Shown here: positions 20,127 to 33,319 of the stretch, piece by piece
Numbering within the stretch: position 1 is the stretch's first letter
How the letters are laid out: each line of letters starts with the position of its first letter
NCBI GenBank assembly: GCA_050084515.1
Contig: CM114271.1
Span: 7,378,001 to 7,442,000 of the forward strand
Length of the DNA: 64,000 nt
Direction: 5' to 3'
Source: Blasia pusilla
Lineage: Eukaryota; Marchantiophyta; Marchantiopsida; Blasiales
Translations under genes and position numbers: made by a program
The notes under the pieces: generated by a model
The model's database searches: none
Told to the model about the DNA's origin: nothing
What the model saw: only the letters and a program-made list of their open reading frames with translations

Positions 20127-22785
20127 ATGGCAGCGGTTGCCCTTGGAGCTGGGGCGGCAGGCGTTGACATTGGAGTTTGGGGAGCGCGATGGCATGGCAG
20201 GTCCGGAGATGGTAGTTGGTGTACGTCACTGAAGCATACTTCTGGAATGCTATGGGGTCTTTCTCTTGCGAGAAATGGTGTTGAGAATGGAGGATTGTCG
20301 TGGCAGTTGTCGACACTGCATGGCGCTTTGCGCAAACGAGAGAGTTTGACATTTCGGGTTTGGGCTCAGAAAGAGACGGAGAAAAAAGATTCGGGTGCAT
20401 TAGACTCTGGTATTGCATGCTCATCTTAATCTGTCTCTGTTATGTGGTCGATTCTGCACTAGATGCCTTTTCTGATTGAATCATCATTTTGTTGCCTCAT
20501 CAGGACACAGGTTTTTGCCAGTCTTCCCAGGAGCGTCAGATAATCGTTCTTCCTTGTCGCAAATATTTAGAAATGGTTGAATTATTACGATTTGACTGAG
20601 AAATTCTTACCGGTGATGCCATCCTGCTTATCAGACGTGGCCAGTTGCACATCTTTCGTCACTGCCGAATGTTAGGGTTTGGTTTCAGATGATTAGGCTT
20701 TCTTCATCAAGGAATTTTGGACAGTATACGTGAAAATCCATACGATAGCTTCCAACGCTATAGGTGTAAAAAGATTTAGTATATGTGCGATGTGTAATCC
20801 GTAGCTGCAATCCAGTGTATTTTCGTCTCCTAGTAATCTGGCTAGGACTAGATGCAGTTCCTCCGACTCTAATTTTACTCTGGAAAATACCGAATTGAAG
20901 GAGAGTTGGGTTCTCGCTCCCAGGATTTTCAGAGTGGAAGTGGAGATAGACGACTTTTTGCAATAGATGCTACACAATTTGAAGATTGACTTCGCGTCGA
21001 ATGAATGAAGTCTGTTCCAAAGCCTGGATTCTGGATAGAGGAAGTAACATTTTCTATATGCATGCTAAGATGGGTTTTCAACTCTTCGATGTACTGCTCA
21101 TGTGTCCCGAGAAGACTCCACTAATTCAGCAGACGTATGGAGTGTCTCAATAATTTCTGGAACTGTTGATGCGTGACAGAAGTTCTGGACTTTGACAGGG
21201 GTAGCGGTGGAGAAAGGAGCGGGTTCACCCCCTGCAGTGGCCATCCGAAACTTGTGGTTGAATGTGAAAGGCGACAGAGGAGAGGTCTCTGTATTGAAGG
21301 ATTGTTCCTTAAATATACCAGAGGGTCAGTTATGGATGCTCCTGGGGCCAAATGGTTGTGGAAAATCTACCCTTCTCAAGGTTGGTTCCTCGATCCCACA
21401 GTCTATCCTTGTGACAGTTGAATTTAAAGTGTTTAGAATATTATTCTTGCCATGGAAATTTTGTGTCTTTTCTGCAGAGGTGCAGTTACACATCGCCGTT
21501 CTAATCCACCAAAGTATGTTGTTAAGAGGCTTTGTACCTCAATTCCAATCCGAAAACCACAACAGTAAACAACATTTCACAGGTTCACCATGAGGGAAGG
21601 TAACCGTTTTAATTCATGTAACTGAAATGGAAACTGCTGCAGGCTATGGCCGGGTTGTCAAAGCCCAATCATGGAAAGATGTACGTCATTGGACCCAGGA
21701 GCTTTGTGTTTCAAAACCCTGATCATCAGGTGGAATTCTAATCCTGATGGTGAACTTGAAACCTCACATTTTGACCAAGTATTCATTAGTTTCACTTGAA
21801 ACTCAGTGACTTCTGTGGATCACATCTAAACAAAATTAACCTTCCTTATTATCAACCTTTTTATCTACAGGTTGTCATGCCAACTGCTGAAGCCGATGTT
21901 GCCTTTGGGTTGGGTCGATTACATTTGTCAGACGGGGAAGTACGGAGGAGAGTGCAGCAATCTCTTGAAGCTGTTGGGATGGCCGAATACGCACAGGTGT
22001 GAAAGATTTGCACTCCTAATCCATGGGATCTACAATTCTTTTAGGATACTGCCTCGTTCTTCTATTTCTGCTCAGAAGTCTTTAGTTTCTAGACCTAGGA
22101 GCGTCGACTATCAAATTTTCCCCAGACTTTTGTGTGAGCCTTTCTCACACATGAAAGGAACTGATTCAGTTGGTTTTTGTTAGCCATGCTTATTTTACTG
22201 TATAGTAGCTCTACCTGGATAGAGGACTATCAAGGAAATGTTTTTTCTTTCCTTATTCCTGTGACATGGGCCCCTGAGGTGAAAGACTATTAGGTTCACA
22301 GTCGGCATCGGTTGGCAATGTACAGAGGCCGGTTCAAACTTTAAGTGGTGGTCAAAAGCAGCGCATTGCTATAGCAGGAGCCCTTGCAGAGTCCAGCCGA
22401 TTGTTACTTCTTGATGAGCTCACGACTTACTTGGACAGGAGTGATCAGGTATTGTTCCACCTTTCACGCATGCCTTACTATCAGGAGAGTCCCCTGGCCG
22501 CTATATCCTTTTCTTGGATGTCCGGACAAATCTAATTTTCGTTTCCACTTGTTGCTTGATTGAATGCAGATTGGAGTGTTGGAGGCTGTTCGCAAGGTGG
22601 TTGGGGTGAAACAGGCCGTGACCGCTCTATGGGTGACTCACAGGTTGGAGGAGCTTGAGTATGCTGATGCAGCGGCTTACATGGAGAATGGAAGCGTGAT
22701 TCTTAGTGGCAGTGTAGCTGAAGTGGAAGCATATATCAAGCACAAGCAAAATGAGTTTCGAACCCAGGAAGAAGTGCTGAGATAG
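20127..22785 (+). CDS. ABCI10: ABC transporter I family member 10-type ATPase, chloroplastic
   Basis: Six exons join in phase: 20127-20409, 21199-21380, 21643-21729, 21871-21996, 22326-22448 and 22570-22785 (1017 nt, 338 residues). The start is the first in-frame ATG (20127). Residues 1-94 are rich in Ala, Ser, Gly and Arg, as expected of a chloroplast transit peptide. Motifs of the nucleotide-binding domain are complete: Walker [10 protein letters not shown] (144-152), Q-loop in FQNPDHQ (Q179), signature LSGGQ (232-236), Walker B LLLLDE (252-257) and H-loop VTHR (H291). The DELTTYLD and [19 protein letters not shown] blocks match Arabidopsis ABCI10, a CbiO-like ATPase proposed to work with ABCI11 and ABCI12 as a plastid ECF-type module in metal homeostasis. 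It has no membrane segments, so it needs partners. A Helitron-like end lies about 170 bp upstream. The gene appears intact; the exon 5 acceptor (22325/22326) was chosen to keep AEYAQ-RPVQ contiguous. Confidence 0.95.
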
Positions 22786-24753
22786 TGTTCTCATTTCTCG
22801 ACAATTCTTGCAAACTAAGTCACCATGTAGACACCACAACCCTGAGATGAGATTTCCTGGAATGTATATAGGCCTTCGTTTCCAATTCATCAGTTCCATC
22901 TTTCCTCATCTCATGTCGAGATGAATGTTTGTAACGGAAAACTGTTTTGGAGCCAAAGTTGTACCCTTCAAAACCCTGATACGATTTTTTCAGGGCTGTA
23001 TATAGATCATTTTTCCAATTGGTTGGTCGTCTTTTCCTTTACGCCGTGTCTTGTCTCTCTGCCAGAGTCATTCACAGATGAACTGGGTTTGAGACGAATA
23101 TCTCGTCAAGATTTGTAGTCTCATTACACCAAGGTGTCATCTTAAACAAACTGCTTCGGAGGGCTTACCGTGCTCTTCGCGTAAAGTCTGCTGAGGTAGA
23201 CATTGTAATACGTTTTCATACTCATCGCCTAGACGAGCCCAAATGTAGAGGCAAAAGTGTCAGCAATATTGGTGAAGGTTGATTCCAAAAGAACTATGCT
23301 GCAAATTTACACTCACATGAGATCTAAATGTCTAGCTTTCCTCAAACGCTTACGAAAGGACTGAGGAAAGTAACATCTACGAAGAAGCTCACTACGCTCA
23401 CCATACTGCACACGAGATGGACGCCCGCACAAATTCTTCAAAAGTCGTATTCTGTGATTTCGAAAGAGTTCAATGCCAGAATGCACAAGCACTCAATCAA
23501 ATGCGGGTCGTACACCATTCTTACAATCTAAAATTGGTGGAAGTTAGAATTTATCCCTTACGGCATCTCTGGGAAGTTCGAACCTATGGTAGATCAATAA
23601 GCGAAGGCTAACTAACAACGTACTTTCTTATCTCGACTTACACAATTCAAAAGCCTATTCACATGTCTGCTCACACTTTGACTAATTTGAAGGGACTAAT
23701 TTGAATTAACGTGGTATGTATGTTAATGGGATTAGAGAAGGCAATCCATTTGTAAGCCATTGGGGTGGTTGGAATAAAATAAAACAAGAATGTGGCCCTC
23801 TAGTGGCGGGCATTCGTTGCGTTCATCGTGAAGAGAGATATAAGGACTGAAAACGACGGTCATATGGACACGGGCGGATTGTGGGCGACGCTTTAGGGGT
23901 GCTCTGTTTAATTCAGTGGAAGTGAAGTTGTAAATAAAATGTCAAGAAGCAACTGATTGAATAACAAGTAGATGGTGAGAGAAAATGTTTGACATATTCT
24001 TAGTGTAACAGTTATGTGAATGCCCTTTGATATTTTGATTGTGGGTGGTAGTGAAAGTTAATTAGCAGCGTTGAATACTTGGGAGAATGGCCAATAAAAT
24101 ACGAGCTTTTTGAAATGATTGTTTTTTATGATTATAAGCAAGTGCAAATCAGATGGCAGCCTCCAAGTGTGAGTGTAAGCTGCTGTAAAAATTTTCCAGC
24201 AGTCTTAGCTTGCAGAGCTGTGTGGGATTGGAGAGAACCCTGGTTAGAGATACTATATTTGAAATAAGAAACACTGATAAGAAATACGCATCAACAATGA
24301 ATCTGCTCGTATAATTTGCTGTTTACGAATAAGGCTTGAAACGATGGCTATGATCGAGAATGCTATAGTATAACGAGACTAGACGGTACAAAAAAAAGGG
24401 TTCCCCATAAACTGAGGTGTTAGCCTTAAACAACAAAAAAGTATCTGAAGAGAATAGTGTGCCTAAACTAACATATACCAAATGGAGTATTGAATGGCAG
24501 CAGAAAATCAGAAATAGTTGAGATGCCTTATCAAATATCTGAATACATTAGGCCAAAGCAGAAACTGAGAAAAAGCTGCAATAGCCTTCATGAAAATGTA
24601 GGATTATTTTTTACTGCATAGTCCAAAATTGCTGATATAGAAACTGCAGCTTTAGAATATAGCTGAAATTGTGGAAGAAGTATAGCCGAGCGCATGCAGG
24701 TATGGAAAACAAAACAAAGCTTGAAGTAGTTGCAGTTCACACCACCTGGTACA
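22786..24753. other. ABC gene 3' flank and intergenic DNA
   Basis: The first few hundred bases should hold the 3' untranslated region of the ABC gene. Beyond that I see no coding exon, no repeat array and no transposon domain; ORFs of 60-90 codons here lack recognisable motifs. Confidence 0.4.
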
Positions 24754-27700
24754 CTATGTGGTTAAGAAAACACACAATAGCAGGCTGAGCAGCCATTTTA
24801 CAATATACAAGTGTTGTAGCTGCCGAATGCACAAAGCTAGTTCCTCATCACGAGGATCGTGTTTTTTACAGTGGTCACTAAGAATTGTCAATTCAACAAT
24901 AATTGATGTAAGCTGTTCATGCACATCTATGATTTTGTCTACACGATGGCCGTCGTCCTTCCCAGCATATTCCATGATTGTCCTAAGTATTTCATTGCGA
25001 CCCTCAAACTTGTTGAGCTGGTCATGAAGGACAGCAATATTCTTAAGGGCTGCATCAAATAAGGCAACTGGGATAGCATCAACACAGTAGGATGCGGCAG
25101 CAACTTCATCGTTTGGCACTGCAGAAAAAAATCGACGTCTTTTTTGCTGCACAATGTGACGAGTCGGAGGACTTCCAAGCGGTCTGCTGTGGGCACTGTT
25201 AGGTGTGTGGCCACTGGCAACAGTCTCCTGCACGCAATATGAACCAACAAAGTGCAAGTAGAAACTCACTAAAGGTGAACTCAAGACATAGAACTAACCT
25301 ACAAAAGCTCAAATTCAGTGCACAAAGGTTGAGCTACAGAATGTCACTACAAATGGAAAAGGCGGCTTACTACAGTGTACAGGAGAAGCAGATAAGCAAA
25401 AAGATAAACTACAAAGTGCATAAGTGAGAAGAGTGTTATGAACTCTAAGAAGATACTGAAGTACAGCGGGAGAAAACACTTGTCTACTACAATCACACTG
25501 ATTCAAGCTACAATGCCACACAATTTACAACACACACAATTCTTATGCAAAAACTTTTGGGCCACAGCATGATTGATAAATGAGTGAATGTATGTCTGGG
25601 AGATGTTGTTATTACGACTAGGTGGTGGCAACTGCTGGGCAGCCGAGAAAGCGTTAGCAACATAAACATAGACTAAACGTCACACATAAATACAAACTGT
25701 ACAATAAACCTGCTGTCCAATGTAGTCGGATAGGGTACAAGCAGAAATTTAAGGTTTACACAATCTGACGTAAGAAATGAAGGAGATGACAACAAACAGT
25801 CCAAGAACAGTAAGGATTTCAGGGCAAAAAGCAGACATGGCCAGCAAATATTGTTGAAATCAGAATTCTACTTCCTCTCAGATCTACTTTTAAAACTTTA
25901 AAATGATAGAAAGATAGTAGATCCCGACAGGATCTTCCACTGAACCATGTACATGAGGGTAATCACTTACAAACCTGAAAAGAGCAAAACTGAAATGGAT
26001 TGCATGTAGAATTGGTCTACAACTTCTATTGAGAACTGGGTGCTTGAAAAGCAACACCTTATTAGAATACACAAGTCCTGAAGAGAGGTGGTTGAAACCA
26101 AGATGCAGGAGTTTGTGCTAGATTGGTACTTGGAGCATTCTCCACACCAATGCACATTCCTTCTTAGTTGATCAAGGCACCAGGAGAGGTTCAGGTATGT
26201 AGGAGCTAATCTCAAAACCCACAGCCTTAGAGGGTAGGAGTAGAAGTGAATCAAAGAAGAAGGGAAGAGAGGGGGAGTTAAATAGTTTCCTACAAGAGAC
26301 CAGCAGAAGGGACCACTGCATGGTAAGGCAAGGTGGAAGGGCTAGCACAACAGGAGCAGGCCAGCACATTATGAGCAGGACATCACAACAGGCCAACACA
26401 ACAGGGGGAGGACAAAGACAACAAAGCCAAAGACAAAGAAGGGTAGGCCAAAGACACCATGTGCACAATTAAACATAACCAAAACTCACAAGAGTAGTTA
26501 AAGAGGTAACTAGTAAACTAACTGAGACTTGTAACTATGATAAACTTCCAACCATAATTTGCAGAACTAACCCTAGTTAAAAAACTGGAAGAAAACAGCA
26601 GACAATTTTATGTGAAATTCTAACAAATATATGGTGCAGAAGCAAGTAACATTCTAGGCGTTTACAAAGCTTATGCAGAGTATGATGTGTCGAAGCTCAA
26701 ACTCGACTTTAAAATTGCAAGCGTAGCCAAGAGTTGAAGCTATCTACAGAAGAAAATCACTTGCTGTAATGAAGTGGCAAAACTGCCCTTCATACTATTT
26801 CAGCAGTGAGAAAAACCAGAAGTTGCTCCCGAGTATATAGCAACTTCACCAATATAAGTGCAAAGTTTGCATGCATGTAAGTTTGCATGCATGTAAGTGC
26901 AAGTTGGCACAGGCCAACAAGTGAAGGAAAATAGCAAGTTAACATTGTTGTTACTGGGTACAGCCAGCAACTGGATCTAACAAACTGACACTATTGTTCA
27001 CATAGCTGTGCACGACTTTAGTACACTGCAGAGGACAGATAGAAGAAAGTCAAGGTCGGACAGCAAGCAATAAATCACAACAAATCCAACCAAAGGCAAG
27101 TTCATTAAAGAAATATGAGAGAATAGTGTCGGACCTGAGTTGTGATAGTAAGTTCACGCACACTTGCGCTTGTTTGGGGACTCTGGTAGAATTGGACCAA
27201 CATATGGTGTACCATCGGTGTTGAACTGAAATGTGGTGCTGCGGCTTGCAGATGCAGACTTGGTTGGATAGGATGTCGAAGAGGGTAGCTGTTGAGAAAC
27301 ACTACCTATCCCATTGTAATGTACAAGGATACTAGAAAGTAATCGTTTTGGGAGTATTTATGAAGTTCGATCCCCAAGAAGATCACTATTATTCGAAAAG
27401 AGAGATTTAAGGTGTGTTGTTTATGTGAAGATGATAATTATGTCTATACAAAAAAAATTCAAACATTCATCCAATCATTCTTCTTCTCACAAGTACCAAG
27501 GTTTCCTTTCTTCTGTTCTCTCGAGTGGTATAGAGCAAACTCTCGGGTATATGCTTCCTTACACACAAGAACCTCACATAGATCTCAATTACTCGATGGC
27601 TTCTCCTACTCTCGAAACTCAATTCGTCTTGGCAGGTTACTCTCTGTCAAACAAATTTCCTACATCTATCAATTGATTATCCTTTTAGTGCAAGTGGCTC

Positions 27701-29546
27701 TCCCAATCAAATCTCACTCCGCAGACCCAATAAGTTGTCTCACACATATGCATCGCACATCAGAATGAAGAATTGAAGTCTTTGCTATTCCATCAAGAAC
27801 AGAAAGGCTGCAAAGTGGTTACAAGCACGAGAGGGTACTACTCTCCGGCTCGGATCATTCCTACATCATAAAGACGTCGCAATAGAATGATACTAAAGAC
27901 TCCTTTGATAATCTTTAAATAGTCTCTTAATCGACATCAGTAGCAAAGATCTAGAGCGTTTCTTTAGAGTAGAGACCTCTTGGGATCTCTTAACTACTTT
28001 AACCTACGGTTCTCTTGTCTTTTCCTATGATTTGTAGGAATCCGCTAGTCATAACTGTTTTAACTTCCTATATGCTCCAAGAGTCATGCCTCTTCGTGAG
28101 TTAACTACTCTAATGTTGTACCGCTTGAAACCGCGGACAATCTTCTCTTCGCTGCAAAGTCAAGACCTCTTCCTCTTTGGTAACTGACGAAGCACTTCGC
28201 TCTTTGCTCTTGTTCCAAATGCTTCGTTCTTTGTTCCTTCGCGAAGTACTGCTACTTCGTCTTGGTGCTTTGCTCAAGAACAAAGTACTTCATTAACAGG
28301 TTCTTTGTCGGTCTTTGTTGTTTCTTCCGAGCTTCGCTCTTGGTCTTTAGACTTCGTGAATTCATTTCTCTCTCCTCCAAGGCAAGTCCTTGATGTTCCA
28401 CCTCTCTGCCTTATCCTAGGAGCTTCATAATACATTCTAACATTCTCCATCCTTTCATTACACCAAAAAAATATTCAAGAACACCTTGTATATACAAGCT
28501 TTACTTCAAATAGTCTTCAATCTTCATTCTTGAAGACGTCTATACTCAAAATTGCAAAATTGAGGTATCACACCCATCGTGCAACTCAGGTGAAGTGGAT
28601 GGTGCGCCATTGTCACGAATAGTTCTCAAATGTGCTAGCAAATGCGTTGCCTTTGCAGAACTTAGTGCAATCAACATATCTATCCGCAATTTCATTATCA
28701 CACGCAATTCCTGAAACTGGACAGGCTTTATACCACCAGTCAAGTGGGCATAGTGAACGGCAGCCTGCAACCTAGTTAAATCTGCTTCATTGAATTCAAT
28801 TCCCTTATACGCCATGACTTCTTTTTGAATTCTTGGTATACGCCCACTGATAAAAGATGTAAGAACAATTAAGTAAAGAGAGCTCCAAGACTATTATATA
28901 AGCAGTTTAATACAGTGGACCAACAATACGCACCTGATGCAGGTGGCTGGTTTTTCAACTCATGTAAAGACGTTGCCCACAGCTTCCTCTGGTCAATCAT
29001 ACGACTCATATGGCGGCTTGAGATATGGTCACCCCAATGGGACAAGTCCAATCCTAAGCTATTAGCGTACTTTAGCTGCGCATATGTTGGTGGAACAACC
29101 TCAATACTAGCTTCAGCTGGAAGCTCTAGCATATCGTCTAGAATCATCTTGGCGAAGTCCAGGTACGGCCTTGGCACCTAGAAAAATAACCAGCAGAGAC
29201 AAAGAAGGTGTAGGTGGATAACTGAATTCACGGATACAAATCGGTTGCATTATTTGTTTGGTGTGGTCCGGTAGTTTCTGATCAACGCAAGGTGAACATA
29301 ACTAATTCACATAGGAGCAAATCTGGGCGCGATACTGAACTTGGTTGTCAGTAGTGTGAGTCGACAGCTGTTGTGGTGGCGGCGGCTGGAGATAATCACC
29401 TGAGCTATTGTCGCTCAACAATATTGTAGTTGCATGTGCGGCCAGAGATGGAGCCATAGTTGGACTGATGTTCGTTGGCTGCGCATTTGTGCCGAAAGGC
29501 TTCTTTGTCCTACCTCTTGTTGATCCGTCGTAGGCCGCTATTCTGG
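24754..29546 (-). CDS. Spliced coding region of unknown function downstream of Helitron helicase
   Basis: Four minus-strand exons join in phase with GT-AG introns: A 29546-29311, B 29177-28930, C 28846-28574 and D 27301-27164. A fifth coding block, E (25227-24754, ending in a stop), has a good acceptor but does not join D in phase, so an exon is missing or the gene is broken. Exon A is Ser/Thr/Pro-rich. B and C look helical (RPYLDFAKMILDDML; FNEADLTRLQAAVHY; ELRVIMKLRIDML). D is Ser-rich and ends PESPNKR. E carries a basic patch (QQKRRRFF) then helices (LHDQLNKFEGRNEI; IIDVHEQLTSIIVELTIL). I do not recognise the family. Exon A requires one preceding nucleotide, and the Helitron helicase at 29602 could supply it across a 55-nt intron. 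It may thus be a Helitron C-terminal extension, a second Helitron gene or a host gene. Confidence 0.45.
25228..27163. other. Intron or spacer within the unknown minus-strand gene
   Basis: No further exon could be placed with confidence. A short direct repeat, gtttgcatgcatgtaa, occurs twice in tandem near 26867-26900. ORFs on either strand here show no recognisable domain. Confidence 0.35.
27312..28545. other. Intronic insert with CTTCG-rich segment
   Basis: The intron between exons C and D holds sequence unlike its surroundings. At 28120-28370 the words cttcg, gcttcgctc and gaagtact recur densely. The composition and the run of repeated words suggest a retroelement LTR remnant, but no TG...CA boundaries or target-site duplication were found. 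Confidence 0.3.
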
Positions 29547-29593
29547 CTACAATCACTACAAGTTAGCTGCATAGGGTATGGTAGTGGATGGGG

Positions 29594-32500
29594 CTACACA
29601 CTCTGCCCATAAACATGAAAGTCTGTAGGTTCCAGAGTTCCAATAATCTGGAGATGTTCTCTACTGTTTACCCGCGATAGCATTACATAGACAAGGTCGG
29701 GTGCAAAAGATGCTCTAACTACCAGCAAACATCTGCCAGTTACAGTAAGCCCTTGGCTTTTATGGCCAATCATTGCATAGCCAAGTACTAGGGGAAATGT
29801 CTTCTTATGATACTTCTGGTTAGGGCCGTGTCTCAGGGTAGCAAAGTTTGTCCTTCTCACTCTCATGACTCTACTATTTGAGTGCAACATCACTGTAATA
29901 GAACTCAGTTCATCCGATTTATAGGTGCAATCTAGTAATGTTGCTCAAGCACCATTTGCTGCTTGATTTTTGACATCAATGTTAGATGTCAATAGAACTT
30001 TACAACCAATTGCAATAAATTGTAGTTGGTGGAAAGAGGAATCAGAAATCCAATCATGAAACTACGAATCGAGCGGTGCATTGGTAGAGATCTGAACAGG
30101 TAGAATTGAACCAGAGCCATGAAGTCTCTGAAGAGAAACAATATTAAATAGCTGGACATCAGCCTGATGGGAGCAAATTACTTGAGTTTCTTCTTGTATG
30201 AAATCTATACCAACATCTTCCTCAACAAAGAAATCACCGAGACAAATAGTAATCGGATGTTGTGTAGGTTTCTTGAGTCTGAGTTTGAACAAGAAAGTAA
30301 GGAGTTGGCTATCCTCACTATGTCTCATAGCAATAGATAATTTGTACTTGTGTACTAAGCTGAAAAATGGCGATGAAGATATATGGCATGCCATACACAT
30401 TGGAACAATATTATGGCAAAAAATTGTTGGCAACTTACAAAGGTCACCTAAAAGTATAACACGCTTCGTAGAAAAAGAATCCAAATTTGGTGAGGGACAA
30501 ACCTAATGCAACCTCGATCACACCAATTATTTGGAGCAATCGAGGTGTGAGCATGGAAAACTTGTCGACAACTATAACCTTGGCATCTCTGAGGCGACCA
30601 CAGTGGTCACTTACAGTGTGCATGTTGGGGAGATCTCCCTTTACGGGGATTGCAAATGCGGAATGGACAGTTGTGGCCTGGTCATGTAGTCTGACAGCAG
30701 CAATGCCAGTGGTTGCTGTCAACACGGGGGGCACGGAATTGAGAGACCAATACTTTTTCATGAAATGGATAAAGAACATTTTGCCACACCGAAGGGGCCC
30801 AATAAGCATCACTAAACCAGATGTAAGTGTTCTCATTGTTTCATAAAGGCTCAGTTGCTCACTGTTCAGTAGATGAAGCGGTAATGCAACGTCAAAAGCA
30901 AGCTCAGTGGTATCAAGTGTGCTGCATCCTTGTTGTCATAGACCACCTACTGATTCAAGATGTATGTCAAACACAAGGTGTGGTCCAATAAGGTCCATTA
31001 CTTTTGTGACAACTTCACTTGCGTGAACCTCACTCCAAAGATTGGAGGTAGCATGGTTCCTAATCTCCTCTACAATAGATGAAGGGTCCTGAAATATCTT
31101 GTGATAGATACATTCGTGCACAAATATGTCCAATCAGGCGACTGTAGAGATAGTACATCGCTCTTCGTCCTGAATGTAATATGATGGAGGAGTGTGTTGT
31201 AGAAAAACTCATTGGATTGATGGAGCGGGTGGTACTCAGTAAACCGAACCAACCTATTTGTACTGTAGACTGAGTTACCTATACAATCATATTATAGGCC
31301 AGGCCTGGCCTATAATATGTCCACTTCAAAGTATGTGGATCAACAACGGGCTCTGTATGGAAGTTTGGGGCCATAGGAAATTCCATACGATAATATGGTG
31401 GATGATCTTTTGTCCCCCTAATGGTGCACACGCCCTGTTTACGTGTATGTATCTACTTGGTTGTAACAAATCGCTGTAGCCTTCGAGTAGACTAAGTTGG
31501 GTGGCTGAGTCTGTAGCAGGACTATCAACAAAAGGAATATAGCAACATATTTCTGAAGTGACGTGATTAATATCCTGGTTTGTGACCCATAGTATCATGT
31601 GGCAATGCAAGCTCCCCCGACCTTGGAGCTCAGAACGCACCAAATAGTCGTGAACGCGTCCTAGGATCATGGCTCCCCCAAGGATATAATTTTGAAGGAA
31701 TGTTTTCAGCCTCGTATGAAAGAGTGTTGCACACTCAGCAAGAGCATCCCTCCATGTAAGGGACGGATTGAGCTTGCAAAGGATTGCCTCTATATCATCA
31801 ATCTCGCACCACCTAGAATAAGAAACAAGTCTGGCATACCCAACTTCTTGACGATTGCCTTAAGGTCCTTTAAGTGACGGCGATGCCAAGATGGGTTTCC
31901 CAGTATATGCGCACCAACAACATACCTAGATAAGTGCGCATAGAGGTCCTCATTTGGGAGATCAAGGTCCTTTTTTCTCAGTTGGTCAAGTTCTCTGTTG
32001 AGGATAAAAGAGCGACTAGATGATGCTAAAGCAATAGATTTCCAAAGTTGGTGCATCATGAGGATATATGGTTGGTATAATGTGAATACACTAAAAAGTT
32101 GTTCGGTAAGGCAACGTAAGTAGTCGATGAATGAAGATTTCCCTGTAAAGTACCCCCTTAAATATGGAAACAAGAAGGGGAAAATCCCTGTCTAAATTGT
32201 GAGTTTGCTATCAGTAGAGATCATGTTTCTATCACTCAGAAACTGTTCTCTACTTTGGGCATGCTCAGGAAGATACACACTGCCATTGTGAAAGATATCA
32301 TAGGACTTTCTACGCTTCACAGGGAGGGAATACTGCACATCTTGCAGCACATTAAGCTCTGTACTATATGGATTTGCTGCCATGCTATGGGTTAGTTGCA
32401 AAGATTTTAAGATTTCTTCCACAATAGAAGATGGGAGCAAGTGTAGGACTAGGAACTCAATTAGAGGTGTGTACTGTGCAAACAAGTCGTTAACCCTTAG

Positions 32501-33000
32501 GTTTACTAGAAAAACTTTTCTCACTTTCCTATACAGAAAATCAGAGTCTAATAGCAGAGGCTGGTCAATATTCCATGCAACAAGTGGGTAATCAAGCAGT
32601 GAGTCGACGTGAAAGAACCTCATATGGAAGTCGTTGTATTTAGTCTCAATGCCCAGGCAAGAGTCCACAAGGGACACTAGTTAGAGGTACAACGGTTTAA
32701 ATGCCAACACGTCACGCATGTATTGTGGAGTCATGTAAACGTTATGGCTTGTCTGGGATGAACCACCCTTGCAATGAGAACACACGTAAAATTTTTCAAG
32801 AGAAGGCACTACATTCAGGGACATGTAGCCATTGCAAAGAGCATAAGGGGGCCATATGTCTTTTTTTACAAGGGCTATCCTTACTTGACTAGCTTTGTAA
32901 TTAACGGCTCCACAATACCCACATCATTTCATGTTGCCTATAAAAGCTGAGCATTGTTTTTGCCTAAGTGTGAGTATCGTTTCAATGTTGGGCCGTACTT
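29594..33000 (-). pseudogene. Helitron Rep-helicase, copy 2
   Basis: Minus-strand segments in order: a CxxC block (YVCSHC, about 32780) with NVYMTPQYMRDVLAF; LVDSCLGIETKYNDFHMRFF and the QLTHSMAANPYSTEL block (32192-32677); the Helitron N domain (31790-32173); HUH motif GRGSLHCHMILW (about 31600). The Pif1-type helicase follows: a weak Walker A (IGPLRCGKMFF) and Walker B (VVDKFSML) at 30444-30836, LLGDLCKLP at about 30450, and GYAMIGHKSQGLTVTGR with YVMLSRVNSREHL at 29594-29893. Introns split the helicase, as is common in plant Helitrons. Walker A lacks the usual GKT/S and Walker B has DK for DE, and stops break the Rep region, so it is probably inactive. The catalytic Rep tyrosine motif could not be located. 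Confidence 0.88.
31288..31319. repeat. Perfect 32-bp palindrome
   Basis: The half catattataggccagg (31288-31303) is followed without a spacer by its exact reverse complement (31304-31319). It lies inside the Rep part of the minus-strand Helitron. Confidence 0.95.
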
Positions 33001-33111
33001 TGCTGATAGGCTTTCTTTGCAGTTTAAGCATAAGAATCAGCCTCAGCCTTGCACGTTTCCTACATGCCTTAAGCCTATTCTGATTTGCCAAGTTGGGTCT
33101 TCAGATCCTTT

Positions 33112-33310
33112 CACTAGAAGAAAACTAAGGTTTTTATGACTCTACTATGAATGACTAATAAATGAAATGACTAAAAGTATGATTCTATTGGTATAGTCAT
33201 TTTTATGACTTAGAGAACTCAAATAGTCATAAATGAACGACTGAAATAGTTGTATAAATGACTCAGTTATTTACAAGTCATATCCCATGACTCTGTCAAT
33301 CATCTGAGTC
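33112..33310 (+). mobile_element. CACTA left end with subterminal repeats
   Basis: The sequence CACTAGAAGAAAACTAAGG begins at 33112 and is followed by repeated atgact/agtcat words up to about 33310. The same arrangement is seen at 37069 and 56523. It is read as a CACTA terminal inverted repeat with its subterminal array. No matching right end or 3-bp target duplication could be fixed. Confidence 0.6.
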
Positions 33311-33319
33311 ATTTTTTCA

